64,000 bases of DNA from Pseudomonas corrugata (GTDB lineage: Bacteria > Pseudomonadota > Gammaproteobacteria > Pseudomonadales > Pseudomonadaceae), in NCBI RefSeq assembly GCF_001269905.1, contig NZ_LHVK01000007.1:124001-188000 (forward strand). The letters are read 5' to 3'. This document shows, piece by piece, positions 26,166-36,669 of the stretch (its first letter is position 1; each line of letters opens with the position of its first letter). A program made the position numbers and the translations under genes. The notes below the pieces were generated by a model. The model saw only the letters and a program-made list of their open reading frames with translations. It was not told the origin of the DNA and searched no databases.

Positions 26166-27533
26166 ATGTCTCTCGAAATCGTTATCCTCGCGGCCGGCCA
26201 AGGCACCCGCATGCGTTCAGCGCTGCCCAAGGTACTGCATCCGATCGCTGGAAACTCCATGCTCGGTCATGTTATCCACAGCGCCCGTCAACTTGATCCA
26301 CAGCGCATTCACGTGGTGATCGGTCATGGCGCCGATGCCGTGCGGGAACGTCTGGCGGCCGATGACCTGAATTTTGTCCTCCAGGATAAACAACTCGGGA
26401 CCGGTCACGCGGTGGCCCAGGCTGTACCGTTCATTACCGCTGACACGGTGCTGGTTCTGTACGGTGATGTGCCGCTGATTGAAGTCGACACCTTGCAGCG
26501 CCTGCTCAAGCATGTTGGTCCGCAACAACTGGGCCTGTTGACCGTCGAGCTGGATGATCCCACCGGCTACGGTCGCATCGTGCGTAACGCCGACGGTCAG
26601 GTCACCGCTATCGTCGAGCAGAAGGACGCCAACGAAGCCCAACGCGCCATTACCGAGGGCAACACCGGAATCCTGGCGCTGCCGGCCGGGCGCCTGGGGG
26701 ATTGGATGAGTCGCCTGTCGAACAACAATGCCCAAGGCGAATACTACCTGACCGATGTGATTGCCATGGCGGTGGCTGACGGTCTGGTGGTTGCCACCGA
26801 GCAGCCACTGGATGCCATGGAAGTGCAGGGCGCCAATGATCGACGGCAACTGGCCGAGCTGGAACGCCACTATCAACTGCGCGCTGCTCGCCGTCTGATG
26901 GCCCAGGGCGTGACCCTGCGTGATCCGGCCCGTTTTGATGTTCGAGGTGACGTCCAGGTGGGCCGCGACGTGGTCATCGATATCAATGTCATCCTCGAGG
27001 GCAAGGTGGTCATCGAAGACGACGTGGTTATCGGTCCGAACTGTGTGATCAAGGACAGCACCTTGCGCAAAGGCGTGGTGATCAAGGCCAACAGTCACCT
27101 TGACGGTGCGGTGATGGGGGAGGGCAGCGATGCCGGTCCGTTTGCCCGTTTGCGTCCAGGATCCGTGCTGGAGGCCCGCGCCCATGTGGGTAACTTTGTC
27201 GAGCTGAAGAACGCCCATCTGGGGGAAGGCGCCAAGGCCGGTCACCTGACCTATCTGGGGGACGCTGAAATTGGCGCTCGCACCAACATTGGCGCCGGTA
27301 CCATCACCTGTAACTACGACGGCGCGAACAAATGGAAGACGGTGCTGGGTGAGGACGTGTTCATCGGCTCCAACAACTCCCTGGTAGCGCCTGTGGATAT
27401 CTCCAGCGGTGCGACCACGGCGGCCGGTTCGACCATTACCCAAAATGTGGATAACCGCCAGCTGGCTGTGGGTCGTGCGCGCCAGAAGAATATCGACGGG
27501 TGGAAGCGTCCGGAAAAAATCAAGAAACCTTAA
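26166..27533 (+). CDS. glmU: Bifunctional UDP-N-acetylglucosamine pyrophosphorylase / glucosamine-1-phosphate N-acetyltransferase
   Basis: 455 residues. It makes UDP-GlcNAc for peptidoglycan and lipopolysaccharide. The N-terminal uridyltransferase has [18 protein letters not shown], and the C-terminal half is a left-handed beta helix of hexapeptide repeats (about 250-440) with the acetyltransferase region [19 protein letters not shown] 26166 is chosen over an ATG 12 bp upstream because [16 protein letters not shown] is the family start. It contains DnaA boxes at 26272-26280 and 27446-27454. Confidence 0.98.
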   Translation: MSLEIVILAAGQGTRMRSALPKVLHPIAGNSMLGHVIHSARQLDPQRIHVVIGHGADAVRERLAADDLNFVLQDKQLGTGHAVAQAVPFITADTVLVLYGDVPLIEVDTLQRLLKHVGPQQLGLLTVELDDPTGYGRIVRNADGQVTAIVEQKDANEAQRAITEGNTGILALPAGRLGDWMSRLSNNNAQGEYYLTDVIAMAVADGLVVATEQPLDAMEVQGANDRRQLAELERHYQLRAARRLMAQGVTLRDPARFDVRGDVQVGRDVVIDINVILEGKVVIEDDVVIGPNCVIKDSTLRKGVVIKANSHLDGAVMGEGSDAGPFARLRPGSVLEARAHVGNFVELKNAHLGEGAKAGHLTYLGDAEIGARTNIGAGTITCNYDGANKWKTVLGEDVFIGSNNSLVAPVDISSGATTAAGSTITQNVDNRQLAVGRARQKNIDGWKRPEKIKKP

Positions 27534-27550
27534 GTTATCCACAGTTCACC

Positions 27551-27640
27551 CTGTGGGAGCGAGCCCTGCTCGCGATAGCGTTGTGTCAGTCGATGACTAC
27601 TTGGCTGATATACCGCTATCGCGAGCAGGGACTTCCACAG
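27551..27640. repeat. REPIN-type inverted repeat pair after glmU
   Basis: The arms include CCCTGCTCGCGATAGCG (27564-27580) and its exact reverse complement (27614-27630), each flanked by a GTGGGAG- or TTCCACAG-type end. The CTCGCGATAGCG core is a common repeat of P. fluorescens genomes. A 12-bp direct repeat GGACTTCCACAG partly repeats at the right end. A consensus DnaA box (27535-27543) lies just before. Confidence 0.85.
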
Positions 27641-27717
27641 GGACTTCCACATTTCTGAATTTTTCTCCCTCTGCCTTGACGATCGCAACGCAATAGGTTT
27701 TGATTACTTACGTTATC

Positions 27718-27730
27718 TTTCGAATCGAAA
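27718..27730. promoter_or_regulatory. Possible GlmR operator
   Basis: TTTCGA-A-TCGAAA, a 13-bp inverted repeat ending 11 bp before the glmR ATG. DeoR-family repressors often bind TTTCG-type repeats, so autoregulation is plausible. Inference only. Confidence 0.4.
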
Positions 27731-27741
27731 CTTAAACCGCC

Positions 27742-28518
27742 ATGTCCAAGCGCAATACACCCCAACGCCGCCATAACATTCTCGCCTTGCTCCAAGAGCA
27801 GGGTGAAGTCAGTGTGGACGAACTGGCCAAGCGCTTCGAAACCTCGGAGGTTACGATTCGCAAGGACCTTGCCGCCCTGGAGACCAATGGCCTGCTGTTA
27901 CGTCGTTACGGCGGTGCGGTCCCGATGCCGCAAGAGTTGGTGGCTGATAATGCGCAGACCGTCTCCAAGTACAAGCAAGCCATTGCCAGGGCCGCCGTGA
28001 AGCGGATTCGCGAACACGCACGAATCATCATCGACAGCGGCAGTACCACCGCCGCCATGATCCCTGAACTCGGCCTGCAGCCGGGGTTGGTGGTCATGAC
28101 CAACTCGCTGCACGTCGCCAGCGCCCTGAACGAACTGGAACATGAACCGGTGCTGCTGATGACCGGCGGTACCTGGGATCCTCATTCCGAATCCTTCCAG
28201 GGCCAGGTGGCCGAACAAGTCCTGCGTTCCTACGATTTCGACCAGCTGTTCATCGGTGCCGACGGCATCGACCTGGTTCGTGGTACCACCACCTTCAACG
28301 AGTTGCTGGGGCTGAGCCGTGTCATGGCTGAGGTGGCCCGTGAAGTCATCGTGATGGTGGAGGCCGACAAGATCGGCCGCAAGATCCCCAACCTGGAGCT
28401 GCCGTGGAGCAGCGTCCATACCCTCATTACCGATGATCGCTTGCCCGTGGAGGCCCGCGATCAGATTCAGGCGCGTGGCATCCAGGTGATCTGCGCATCT
28501 GTCAGCCAGGAGAAATAA
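27742..28518 (+). CDS. glmR: DeoR-family transcriptional regulator GlmR
   Basis: 258 residues. The N-terminal DeoR helix-turn-helix ([35 protein letters not shown], about 9-45) carries the family signature, followed by the sugar-phosphate-binding DeoRC domain with DSGSTTAAM and FIGADGID. In P. aeruginosa the orthologous position between glmU and glmS is held by glmR, which affects glmS expression. It ends 1 bp before glmS, so the two are co-transcribed. Confidence 0.9.
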   Translation: MSKRNTPQRRHNILALLQEQGEVSVDELAKRFETSEVTIRKDLAALETNGLLLRRYGGAVPMPQELVADNAQTVSKYKQAIARAAVKRIREHARIIIDSGSTTAAMIPELGLQPGLVVMTNSLHVASALNELEHEPVLLMTGGTWDPHSESFQGQVAEQVLRSYDFDQLFIGADGIDLVRGTTTFNELLGLSRVMAEVAREVIVMVEADKIGRKIPNLELPWSSVHTLITDDRLPVEARDQIQARGIQVICASVSQEK

Positions 28519-28519
28519 C

Positions 28520-30352
28520 ATGTGTGGAATTGTCGGCGCCGTTGCTGAACGCAACATCACAGCCATCCTGCTCGAAGGCCTCAAGCGCCTGGAATACCGT
28601 GGCTATGACAGCGCGGGTGTGGCGGTGCTCACCAACGACGGTCAACTCGAGCGCATGCGTCGGCCGGGCAAGGTCAGTGAGCTGGAGCAGGCGCTGGAAG
28701 CCGAGCCGCTGATCGGCCGCCTGGGCATTGCCCACACCCGTTGGGCCACCCACGGTGCGCCCTGCGAGCGTAATGCCCACCCGCATTTCTCCGGCGACCT
28801 GGCAGTGGTGCACAACGGCATCATCGAGAACCACGAAGCCCTGCGCGAAAAGCTCAAGGCCCTGGGTTACGTCTTCACTTCGGACACCGATACTGAAGTC
28901 ATCGCCCATCTGCTCGATCATAAGCTCAAGGAACTGATGGACCTGACCGTCGCCCTCAAGGCAACCGTCAAGGAACTCCACGGCGCCTATGGCCTGGCAG
29001 TGATCAGTGCCAGACAGCCGGATCGTCTGGTGGCGGCCCGCAGTGGCAGCCCGCTGGTGATAGGCCTGGGCCTGGGGGAAAACTTCCTGGCGTCGGACCA
29101 GTTGGCGCTACGTCAGGTCACCGACCGTTTCATGTATCTGGAAGAAGGCGATATTGCTGAAATCCGTCGTGACAGCGTGCAGATCTGGGATCTCGATGGC
29201 CAAGCGGTAGAGCGCGAGACCGTGCAGTACCGCGACGGTGCCGAAGCCGCCGACAAGGGCGAGTTCCGCCACTTCATGCTCAAGGAAATCCACGAGCAAC
29301 CCACTGTAGTGCAAAGGACCCTGGAAGGGCGCATGAGCCAGAACCAGGTATTGGTCCAGGCCTTCGGCCCACAGGCAGCCGAATTGTTCGCCAAAGTTCG
29401 CAACGTGCAGATCGTCGCCTGCGGCACCAGCTATCACGCCGGCATGGTCGCCCGTTACTGGTTGGAGGAACTGGCCGGTATCCCGTGCCAGGTGGAAGTC
29501 GCCAGTGAGTTCCGTTACCGCAAGGTGGTGGTGCAACCGGACACGCTGTTCGTTACCATCTCCCAGTCCGGTGAAACCGCCGATACCCTGGCGGCCCTGC
29601 GCAATGCCAAGGCCTTGGGGTTCCTTGCCAGCCTGGCGATCTGCAACGTCGGCATCAGTTCGCTGGTGCGCGAGTCCGACCTGACCCTGCTGACCCAGGC
29701 CGGCCGCGAAATCGGCGTGGCGTCGACCAAGGCCTTCACCACCCAGTTGGTCGGTCTGTTGTTGTTGACCCTGGCGTTGGGTCAGGTGCGCGGGACCTTG
29801 GCCGAGGGTGTGGAAGCGAAACTGGTGGAAGAACTGCGTCGCCTGCCGGCCCGTCTGGGTGAAGCCCTGGCGATGGACAGCACCGTGGAAAAAATCGCCG
29901 AACTGTTCGCCGAGAAGAACCACACCCTGTTCCTGGGCCGTGGTGCGCAATTCCCGGTAGCGATGGAAGGAGCCCTGAAGCTCAAGGAGATTTCCTACAT
30001 TCACGCCGAAGCCTACCCGGCCGGTGAACTCAAGCACGGCCCGCTGGCCCTGGTGGACAACGACATGCCGGTGGTCACCGTGGCGCCGAACAACGAGTTA
30101 TTGGAAAAGCTCAAGTCCAACCTCCAGGAAGTGCGCGCCCGCGGCGGCCAACTGATCGTCTTCGCTGACGAAAAGGCCGGCATGACCAATGGCGAAGGGA
30201 CTCACGTGGTGCACATGCCGCACATCCACGACAGCCTGGCGCCGATCCTCTACACCATTCCGCTGCAGTTACTGTCGTACTACGTGGCTGTGCTCAAGGG
30301 TACGGATGTCGATCAGCCGCGGAACCTGGCGAAGTCTGTGACAGTGGAGTGA
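28520..30352 (+). CDS. glmS: Glutamine-fructose-6-phosphate aminotransferase (isomerizing)
   Basis: 610 residues. It makes glucosamine-6-phosphate, the first committed step to UDP-GlcNAc. The N-terminal Ntn glutaminase has nucleophile C2 (MCGIVGAVA) and [13 protein letters not shown]. Two SIS isomerase domains follow ([28 protein letters not shown]), and the C-terminus ends NLAKSVTVE. The last 36 bp are the conserved Tn7 target sequence. No glmS ribozyme is expected or seen. Confidence 0.98.
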   Translation: MCGIVGAVAERNITAILLEGLKRLEYRGYDSAGVAVLTNDGQLERMRRPGKVSELEQALEAEPLIGRLGIAHTRWATHGAPCERNAHPHFSGDLAVVHNGIIENHEALREKLKALGYVFTSDTDTEVIAHLLDHKLKELMDLTVALKATVKELHGAYGLAVISARQPDRLVAARSGSPLVIGLGLGENFLASDQLALRQVTDRFMYLEEGDIAEIRRDSVQIWDLDGQAVERETVQYRDGAEAADKGEFRHFMLKEIHEQPTVVQRTLEGRMSQNQVLVQAFGPQAAELFAKVRNVQIVACGTSYHAGMVARYWLEELAGIPCQVEVASEFRYRKVVVQPDTLFVTISQSGETADTLAALRNAKALGFLASLAICNVGISSLVRESDLTLLTQAGREIGVASTKAFTTQLVGLLLLTLALGQVRGTLAEGVEAKLVEELRRLPARLGEALAMDSTVEKIAELFAEKNHTLFLGRGAQFPVAMEGALKLKEISYIHAEAYPAGELKHGPLALVDNDMPVVTVAPNNELLEKLKSNLQEVRARGGQLIVFADEKAGMTNGEGTHVVHMPHIHDSLAPILYTIPLQLLSYYVAVLKGTDVDQPRNLAKSVTVE

Positions 30353-30378
30353 GGGGCGTCTGCCGAACGGGTCCTGGA
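30317..30378 (+). other. attTn7 attachment site (unoccupied)
   Basis: The 3' end of glmS from CCGCGGAACCTGGCGAAG to the TGA matches the TnsD-binding sequence conserved in glmS genes, and insertion would be expected about 25 bp downstream. No Tn7 end is present. The next gene (chemoreceptor, stop at 30385) is only 32 bp away. Confidence 0.8.
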
Positions 30379-30384
30379 TCACCT

Positions 30385-32274
30385 TCAGATCTTGAAGGTG
30401 TTGACCATCTGCTGCAGGCGGATCGACTGTTTTTCCAGTTCATTGCACGCCTGCAAAGTGGATTGCAGATTGCCGACGGTTTTCTGGTTCAGGTCATTGA
30501 TGTGGCTGATATCCCGATCCAGATTGTCCACCACCGAGGTTTGTTCTTCGGTGGCGGTGGCCATGGATAGGTTGATTTCGTCGATCTCGCCAATGCCCTG
30601 CAGCACCTGATTCAGCCGTTCACCGGCAAGCCTGGCGGTGCTGACGTTGGTGTCGCTGTGGCGCTGGCTTTCCAGCATGGCGTTGACGGCATTGCCGGCA
30701 CCGGCTTGCAACTCCTCGATCATATTGTGAATTTCCTGCGCCGATTGTTGAGTTCGGTGGGCGAGGGTGCGCACTTCGTCCGAGACCACCGCAAAGCCAC
30801 GTCCGGCGTCCCCGGCACGGGCGGCCTCGATGGCGGCGTTGAGGGCCAGCAGGTTGGTCTGGTCGGAAATGCCCTTGATCACGTCGAGGATGCGGCCGAT
30901 TTTCAAGGTTTTTTCATTCAGGCTTTCGATGTCCTGGCGGGTATTGATCACTTGTGATGAGAGCTGCGTCATGGCGCTGATGCTGCGCTCCACCACCTGC
31001 TGGCCTTCTTGGGTCTGGTTCTTGGTATCCGAGGCGCGACTTGAAGCATGTGCGGCGCTACGGGCGATCTCCTGGGCGGCGGCGCCCAGCTCGTTGATGG
31101 CTGTGGCGATGTTGTGGGTCAACGCCGCTTGGGTGTCGGAGCTTTTCAGCGACGAGTGCGATGCCTGGCTGACCTGCGCGGCCAATTGAGTAAGTTGGCT
31201 ACTGGACGTCAGCACTTCGCGTATCGAGTGCTGGATGCGTTCGACGAAGCGGTTGAATCCGCCGGCCATTACGCCGAATTCGTCCTGGGACAGGCTCTGC
31301 AGGCGTTGGGTCAGATCGCCCTCGCCATCGGCAATGGATTGCATGGCCAAGCCCATACTGCGTAGAGGCCGCATCAGAACATTGATCAGTAGACCGAGCA
31401 AGGCAATGGTAATCAGCACCGCAATCAGCGTTGCGATCAGGGCCGAGGTGCGGAACTCATGGAGCGCGGCATAGGCTTTGTCCTTGTCCACAGACAGGCC
31501 GATGGACCAGTGCAACGAGGGCAGACCGTGGATCGGCGTAAATGTGACAATGCGGGTGCTGCCGTTTTCCTGTACTTCATTCAGATTGTCGTTGATACCC
31601 GGAGCGCCTTCAGGGAACGCTTGGGCCAGAGTCTTGGTGACCAAGGCGCTGTCCGGATGCACCAGGATCTTGCCGTCGTCACTGACCAGAAAGGCATAGC
31701 CGATGCCGTTGAGATCGACAGAGTTGACGATGCTGGCAAGCTTTTCCAGGCTCAGGCTCGCCCCGAATACTCCGGCTGCCTTGCCGTTGATCTTGATCGG
31801 CACGGCCTCGGTCATGATCAGATAATCGATGCCTGCTCCAATGTAGGGTTCGGTCAGCACAGGATTGAGGGAGGCGGCCGCGTCCTTGTACCACTGGCGC
31901 TGGCGAACATCGTAGCCATCGGGCATCACCCGATCGGGATAAATAAAGAAACGACTGTCCTGGAGCCCGACATAGCTGGCGATAAAGGTCTTGGTGATGA
32001 TGTCTTGAGAGAGCATTCTGTTGACGGTAGCCGGTGTGGGGTCGGCGGCGATGGTTTCGGCAGCGCCCCCGAGCAGCAGGAGCCGTCCGGCCAGCCAATT
32101 GTCGAGGTTGGCGCCGAGCAACTTGCCCGTGGTTTGCAAGCTGCTGTGCAGCGCGTCGCGGGTACTTGCTTGTTGTCGACGGTCATTGAGCAGTGAGAAC
32201 GACAGGAATACCGCCACCGAGATGACGCAGGCACCGAGAAGGATCTTGTGGCCGAATTTCATACTGATGCCCAT
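30385..32274 (-). CDS. Methyl-accepting chemotaxis protein with a dCache_1 sensor and altered ligand pocket
   Basis: 629 residues from ATG 32274 (GTG 32280 and ATG 32262 are alternatives). An N-terminal helix (about 7-25) is followed by a periplasmic dCache domain (about 35-275), a second membrane helix (about 283-303), HAMP ([23 protein letters not shown]) and a signalling domain with the invariant tip [22 protein letters not shown]. The amino-acid receptor motif of PctA-type dCache domains (Y121, R126, W128, Y129, Y144, D173) is matched position for position except the last: residue 173 is Ser ([12 protein letters not shown]). In that family the Asp holds the ligand amino group, so the ligand here may not be a standard amino acid. 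Confidence 0.93.
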   Translation of the reverse strand: MGISMKFGHKILLGACVISVAVFLSFSLLNDRRQQASTRDALHSSLQTTGKLLGANLDNWLAGRLLLLGGAAETIAADPTPATVNRMLSQDIITKTFIASYVGLQDSRFFIYPDRVMPDGYDVRQRQWYKDAAASLNPVLTEPYIGAGIDYLIMTEAVPIKINGKAAGVFGASLSLEKLASIVNSVDLNGIGYAFLVSDDGKILVHPDSALVTKTLAQAFPEGAPGINDNLNEVQENGSTRIVTFTPIHGLPSLHWSIGLSVDKDKAYAALHEFRTSALIATLIAVLITIALLGLLINVLMRPLRSMGLAMQSIADGEGDLTQRLQSLSQDEFGVMAGGFNRFVERIQHSIREVLTSSSQLTQLAAQVSQASHSSLKSSDTQAALTHNIATAINELGAAAQEIARSAAHASSRASDTKNQTQEGQQVVERSISAMTQLSSQVINTRQDIESLNEKTLKIGRILDVIKGISDQTNLLALNAAIEAARAGDAGRGFAVVSDEVRTLAHRTQQSAQEIHNMIEELQAGAGNAVNAMLESQRHSDTNVSTARLAGERLNQVLQGIGEIDEINLSMATATEEQTSVVDNLDRDISHINDLNQKTVGNLQSTLQACNELEKQSIRLQQMVNTFKI

Positions 32275-32446
32275 GAGCACGCTCGTCAGGTCTTGTTTTT
32301 GTGAGTCCCCGCCAGGGTTGGGCGAAGATTTGACGAGTGGACAGGTTTTGTCGAACTAGAAAAGATGATGGGCAATCGTAGGAATTTTTATGGCATCAAG
32401 TGACGCGGATGCGCGCTTGCCGAGCGCCCGGATTCCGGGCTGAGCA

Positions 32447-33154
32447 TCACTCCAGAAAACACCGGTCAAAAAGGTAGACGCTGCCCGGTTTGAGGCTTTC
32501 CACGGTGCGTTGCGGGCGGCCGCCGTCGCCGCTTTTCTTGCGGCCGGTTTCCTGCAGGTAGCCTGCTTCGGTCATCTTCAGCAGACGCTGGCGCATGCTG
32601 GTCTTGAGCACCGGACGCTCGAGTACCAGGGAAAAAATGCCCACGGCTTCCGGCGCGCTGAATTCTGAACCAAGGAACATCAGCGGCAGGCTGCTGTAGA
32701 GCGCTTTGGAAAACAGCCGTTCCTGCACGGCAGCCACCAGGCTGTTGTGGTCGAAAGGGAGTTTTATCGTGGCGTCAGCGACGTCCTTTAGCGCAAAGAA
32801 TCCCTGGTGTTCGGCGAGCGGGGGCGTATCGCTGACAATGGCCAGATAGAACGTCGATGATGACCAGCAGCGTGGATCGCGGAACGCGTCGCCGACGGTG
32901 CCGACCTGTTCGATCCAGGCCAGCGGCATGCCCACTTTGTTCGAATTGCGCAGGCGCTCCACGGCGTCGTTCAGCGTGAGATCTTCGACCCCTCCATTCA
33001 CCACGATCCCTGGCAGCGCCCAATGGCCGGCGAACGGCTCGGCTTCCCGGCGGTTCAGGAGGATTTCAAGGGCCTGGGCTTCCCGGTTGAAGCGCAGCAC
33101 ACACAGGTCGATGGTGTGCAGATAATCGCGCGCAGCGGCTGTGCGGTTCGGCAT
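32447..33154 (-). CDS. nrtR: NrtR-type Nudix-related transcriptional regulator of NAD synthesis
   Basis: 235 residues. The N-terminal Nudix-like domain (about 10-150: AARDYLHTIDLCVLRFN, LLNRREAEPFAGHWALPG) has a degenerate Nudix box, suggesting ligand sensing (ADP-ribose in characterised NrtR proteins) rather than hydrolysis. The C-terminal part (about 150-235) is a winged-helix DNA-binding domain. ATG 33154 starts 1 bp after the upstream stop; ATG 33184 is an alternative. It is co-transcribed with the adenylyltransferase gene and sits beside NAD salvage genes with two matching operators (33717, 33840). Confidence 0.9.
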   Translation of the reverse strand: MPNRTAAARDYLHTIDLCVLRFNREAQALEILLNRREAEPFAGHWALPGIVVNGGVEDLTLNDAVERLRNSNKVGMPLAWIEQVGTVGDAFRDPRCWSSSTFYLAIVSDTPPLAEHQGFFALKDVADATIKLPFDHNSLVAAVQERLFSKALYSSLPLMFLGSEFSAPEAVGIFSLVLERPVLKTSMRQRLLKMTEAGYLQETGRKKSGDGGRPQRTVESLKPGSVYLFDRCFLE

Positions 33155-33155
33155 G

Positions 33156-33701
33156 TCAGTTTCCGTGGGTAGCGTAAAGGTCATAGTTTACCGGGTCCAT
33201 GCCGGGTGCCATCCAGTGGTTGGGGAGCAGTTCGCCTAAAGCCAGTCGTTCGCGAACCAGTGTGCTGCGCACATGGATCTTCTCTTCCACACAAAGGATG
33301 GAAAAGCGCTCCAGTAATTCCTGGCCGCGGTAGAAGGTCGGTAGCAGATCCGCGACGTCCTGGCCTATCACTAACGCTATCCGCTTGCCATCCAAGGCCA
33401 GGCTGTCGGCCAGGTGAGCAAGCAGGGTGTAGCTGTAGATGGCGCCTTCGACGCCACGCGCGACGACCTGCTCGACCCGGCTTGCATGCACTTGCGCGCA
33501 GCACAGCGGCTGAATGTGCTCGACGATCGACTCCAGCCATTTCAGGCGAATTTCATAGCCAACCATTCGCTTGCCGTAGGGATGCCTGAAGCTTGGGGCG
33601 ACCAGCACGCGCCTGGCCTGGAATGACGCCTGGATCATCACCTGGGCGTGACCGGCATGAGGGGGATTGAAGGCGCCGCCATAAAGGGCCAGTTCGAACA
33701 T
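33156..33701 (-). CDS. Nicotinate/nicotinamide mononucleotide adenylyltransferase-like protein (second NadD)
   Basis: 181 residues of the nucleotidyltransferase superfamily. The ATP-binding HxGH motif is in GGAFNPPHAGH (H15, H18), and the C-terminal VRSTLVRERL corresponds to the ISSTxxR motif. It should adenylate (nicotinate) mononucleotide to the dinucleotide in the salvage route encoded opposite (pncA, pncB, nadE). P. aeruginosa has a comparable NrtR-controlled second NadD. The housekeeping nadD lies elsewhere. It is divergent from pncA, and its start region is next to an NrtR-type operator. Confidence 0.85.
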   Translation of the reverse strand: MFELALYGGAFNPPHAGHAQVMIQASFQARRVLVAPSFRHPYGKRMVGYEIRLKWLESIVEHIQPLCCAQVHASRVEQVVARGVEGAIYSYTLLAHLADSLALDGKRIALVIGQDVADLLPTFYRGQELLERFSILCVEEKIHVRSTLVRERLALGELLPNHWMAPGMDPVNYDLYATHGN

Positions 33702-33716
33702 GGCTTATTCTCTTTA

Positions 33717-33733
33717 GGTACACGACATGTACC
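33717..33733. promoter_or_regulatory. NrtR-type operator upstream of the adenylyltransferase-nrtR unit
   Basis: GGTACACGACATGTACC, an inverted repeat sharing GTACACGNNATGTAC with the site at 33840-33856. It lies 16 bp before the leftward start. Confidence 0.75.
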
Positions 33734-33839
33734 GTATCATCAAAAGCGTGTTCGGTGAAATTTATCTGAGCCATGTCTATTTCAGATATGTATGAATCGA
33801 TAGGCAAGAAAAATTCTTTTCACGGTGGCTTGTCAGTAA

Positions 33840-33856
33840 AGTACACGTTATGTACT
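33840..33856. promoter_or_regulatory. NrtR-type operator upstream of pncA
   Basis: AGTACACGTTATGTACT, an inverted repeat sharing GTACACGNNATGTAC with 33717-33733. It ends 28 bp before the pncA ATG. The two copies in one divergent promoter support joint control of both units. Confidence 0.75.
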
Positions 33857-33884
33857 CTCGTTGCCGTGAACAGGAGAAACCAGT

Positions 33885-34532
33885 ATGAACAGCCTGAACC
33901 GTAAGACGGCTTCCTTCGATGTCGATGCGCAAAAGAGCTTTACACCGCTTTGTCCTGATGAGCTGCCAGTGCCTGGTGGAGAGCAAATTGGCGAAGAGCT
34001 GAATTTCATCGCTTCCCTGGCCAGCCTGCGTGTCGGCAGCAAGGATGCCCATTCGCCTCAGGCGCCATGGGTGGTCGCCGAGCATTCACAGATGCTCACC
34101 CCGACCGGGCTCGAGCACGCCGATATCACTTGGGTCAGCCACTGTGTTCCCGGTACTGAAGGTTTCACCCTGCTGGACGAATTGCCGACTCCCTACGATT
34201 ACGACTACTTCGTCTGGAAGGGCGTCGAGCCGGATTTTCACCCGTACGGCGCCTGTTACCACGACCTGCACGGCAAGCTGTCCACCGGGGTGATCGAGTA
34301 TCTGAAAGGCCTGGGTGTGGAGCAGGTTCTTGTCGGCGGGCTGGCGCTGGATTTCTGCGTCAAGACCACGGCCCTGCAACTGGCGGCCGCCGGCTTCAAC
34401 GTGATCGTTCACCTGCCGGCCTGCCGGGCCATCAGTGAGGAGGGCGCCACGCAAGCCATTCAGGACCTGCGGCAAGCGGGGGTCCGGATTGCCAGGACCC
34501 GCGAAGAAACCATTCGCCTGGCAGGCGAGTGA
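33885..34532 (+). CDS. pncA: Nicotinamidase
   Basis: 215 residues of the isochorismatase-like fold. It converts nicotinamide to nicotinate and ammonia. The catalytic triad is readable as D14 (FDVDAQKSF), K112 (WKGVEPDFHPY) and C158 (GGLALDFCVKTTALQLAAAG). Metal ligands D54 and H56 lie in SKDAHSP and H86 in WVSHCVPG. It leads an operon pncA-pncB-nadE with 9-bp and 1-bp gaps. Confidence 0.94.
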   Translation: MNSLNRKTASFDVDAQKSFTPLCPDELPVPGGEQIGEELNFIASLASLRVGSKDAHSPQAPWVVAEHSQMLTPTGLEHADITWVSHCVPGTEGFTLLDELPTPYDYDYFVWKGVEPDFHPYGACYHDLHGKLSTGVIEYLKGLGVEQVLVGGLALDFCVKTTALQLAAAGFNVIVHLPACRAISEEGATQAIQDLRQAGVRIARTREETIRLAGE

Positions 34533-34541
34533 GGAGCAAAC

Positions 34542-35771
34542 ATGGACAGCGCATTCGATCCAAGCAACGGTGTCATCCAGAGTCTTCTGGATACCGACTA
34601 CTACACCTTCACCATGATGCAGGCGGTCTTGCACCAGCATCCGAACGTGGAGGTGGAGTATCAGTTTATCGTGCGTTCCAAAGAGCGGCTCGGCCACCTG
34701 ATCCCGGACATTCGTGTGGAGCTGGAAAAGCTTGCCGGATTGCAGTTGCGCGAGGGGGAGCAAAGGTTTCTGTTCAACAAGCGTTTCCGCGAGTACCTGA
34801 CACCGGACTTCGAACAGTTCCTGGGTCTGTTTCGCTTCAATCTGCGCTACATCCACGTGTCGGAGGTCGACGGTCAACTGCATATCCGCGTCCGTGGTCC
34901 GATGTTGCACTGCATCATGTTCGAGCAGCCGGTACTGGCGATGGTCAGCGAGCTGCGCAACCGCGAGAAGTACCCCGAAGTCGAACTGGCCGACGTTACC
35001 CGCAAGCTGTATCAGAAGTTCGAGTGGCTGGAGAAAAACGCCAGCCGTGAAGAACTCGCCGAGTTTCGTGTTTCTGACTTCTCCACCCGCCGTCGGCTGT
35101 CCTTCAGGGCGCAACGCGAAGTGGTGAATATCATGCGCAGTGATTTTCCCGGCGTGTTTGTCGGCACCAGTAACGCGCACCTGGCTTACGAATTCGATCT
35201 CCCGCTGATCGGCACGATGGCTCACCAATGGCTGATGGTTCACCAGCAACTCGGGCGTTTGCGCGAGAGTCAGAATGCGGCCTTGGAGAACTGGGTGCGC
35301 GAGTATCGTGGCCGGCTCGGTATTGCACTGACGGACTGCATCAGCACCGACTTCTTCCTCAAGGATTTCGACCTGTACTTCGCCAAGCTCTATGACGGGC
35401 TGCGCCAGGATTCAGGCGACCCTATTGTCTGGGCTGACAAGGTGCTGGGGCGTTACCGGGAATTGGGTGTCGATCCACGCACCAAGGATCTGATGTTTTC
35501 CGATGGTCTCAATTTTGAAAAATGCTTGCCGATCCTGCGTCATGTTCGCGGCAAGGCCAAGTTCGGTTTTGGCATGGGTACCAGCCTGGCCTGCGATGTC
35601 GAGGGGGTCGAACCTCTGAGCATTGTCATGAAACTGGTGCGCGTCCACGGCGAGCCGGTGGTGAAGTTCTCCGATGATCCGATCAAGAACGTCTGTGAAG
35701 ATGTTTCGTTCCTTCGCTATGCCGCCCAAGTGTTCAACCTCGCCCTGATCAATCCACAGATGGGAGCCTGA
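34542..35771 (+). CDS. pncB: Nicotinate phosphoribosyltransferase
   Basis: 409 residues. It makes nicotinate mononucleotide from nicotinate and PRPP (Preiss-Handler pathway). The N-terminal [52 protein letters not shown] (active-site His region) and [19 protein letters not shown] C-terminal blocks are family features. It begins 9 bp after pncA with GGAG before the ATG. Confidence 0.96.
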   Translation: MDSAFDPSNGVIQSLLDTDYYTFTMMQAVLHQHPNVEVEYQFIVRSKERLGHLIPDIRVELEKLAGLQLREGEQRFLFNKRFREYLTPDFEQFLGLFRFNLRYIHVSEVDGQLHIRVRGPMLHCIMFEQPVLAMVSELRNREKYPEVELADVTRKLYQKFEWLEKNASREELAEFRVSDFSTRRRLSFRAQREVVNIMRSDFPGVFVGTSNAHLAYEFDLPLIGTMAHQWLMVHQQLGRLRESQNAALENWVREYRGRLGIALTDCISTDFFLKDFDLYFAKLYDGLRQDSGDPIVWADKVLGRYRELGVDPRTKDLMFSDGLNFEKCLPILRHVRGKAKFGFGMGTSLACDVEGVEPLSIVMKLVRVHGEPVVKFSDDPIKNVCEDVSFLRYAAQVFNLALINPQMGA

Positions 35772-35772
35772 T

Positions 35773-36606
35773 ATGACTTCACTTCAGCAAGAGCGTATTG
35801 CCCGGGAACTGGGCATCGATCGCCAACTCAAACAGGGCGGTGAGCACGTCGAGATTGCCCGTCGCGTTGGGTTTATCAAGCAGGTTTTACGTGAGTCGGG
35901 TTGCACGTCCCTGGTACTCGGTATCAGCGGCGGCGTCGACTCGCTCACAGCCGGGCGTCTATGCCAGTTGGCGGTGGAACAATTGCGAGACGAGGATTAC
36001 GAGGCGCGTTTTATCGCCGTGCGACTGCCTTACAAGACCCAGGCCGATGAGCCAGACGCCCAAGCATCCCTGGACTTCATCCGGCCGGACTTGATCACCA
36101 CGAGCAACATTGCCGCGTGTGTGGATGGCCTGATGGCCAGTATCGCGATCGACGGCTTGCAGCCTTCGGCCGAGCACACCGACTTTGTCAAAGGCAACGC
36201 CAAGGCCCGGGCACGGATGTTGGCACAATACGCCATTGCCAATATGAGCAATGGGCTGGTGGTCGGTACCGACCATGGCGCGGAGGCGGTGATGGGGTTC
36301 TTCACTAAATTCGGCGACGGGGCATGCGACTTGGCGCCGTTGTCCGGGCTGACGAAGACTCAGGTGCGGTGGTTGGCCGATGCCATGGGCGCTCCTGCGT
36401 CGCTGGTGCACAAGGCGCCGACCGCCGATCTCGAAGACCTGGCACCCGGTCGGTTGGATGAGGTGGCGTATGGTTGCAGTTACATGGAGATCGATGCGTA
36501 TCTGATGGGTGAAGAGGTGTCGCCTCAGGCGCGACACATCATCGAACGCGCCTACGGCAAGACGGCTCACAAACGAGCATTGCCGCGTGTTCCGGCGGTG
36601 TCATGA
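35773..36606 (+). CDS. nadE: Ammonia-dependent NAD+ synthetase
   Basis: 277 residues, the short NH3-dependent form without a glutaminase domain. The PP-loop is [14 protein letters not shown], and the C-terminal part has the family pattern [10 protein letters not shown]. It completes the operon: nicotinamide to nicotinate to NaMN (PncA, PncB), NaAD by the adenylyltransferase across the promoter, then NAD. It starts 1 bp after the pncB stop. Confidence 0.96.
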   Translation: MTSLQQERIARELGIDRQLKQGGEHVEIARRVGFIKQVLRESGCTSLVLGISGGVDSLTAGRLCQLAVEQLRDEDYEARFIAVRLPYKTQADEPDAQASLDFIRPDLITTSNIAACVDGLMASIAIDGLQPSAEHTDFVKGNAKARARMLAQYAIANMSNGLVVGTDHGAEAVMGFFTKFGDGACDLAPLSGLTKTQVRWLADAMGAPASLVHKAPTADLEDLAPGRLDEVAYGCSYMEIDAYLMGEEVSPQARHIIERAYGKTAHKRALPRVPAVS

Positions 36607-36669
36607 ACGACATCAAGCCAGCGTAAGCAGGCTTTCAAATGCAACCCTGGTCCCGAATGGAGTGGATGA

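Noticed and set aside
30380..30400. Hairpin CACCTTCA/TGAAGGTG at the glmS-chemoreceptor junction
   Set aside because: No T-run and half of it is chemoreceptor coding sequence; it may be chance, so no terminator is called.
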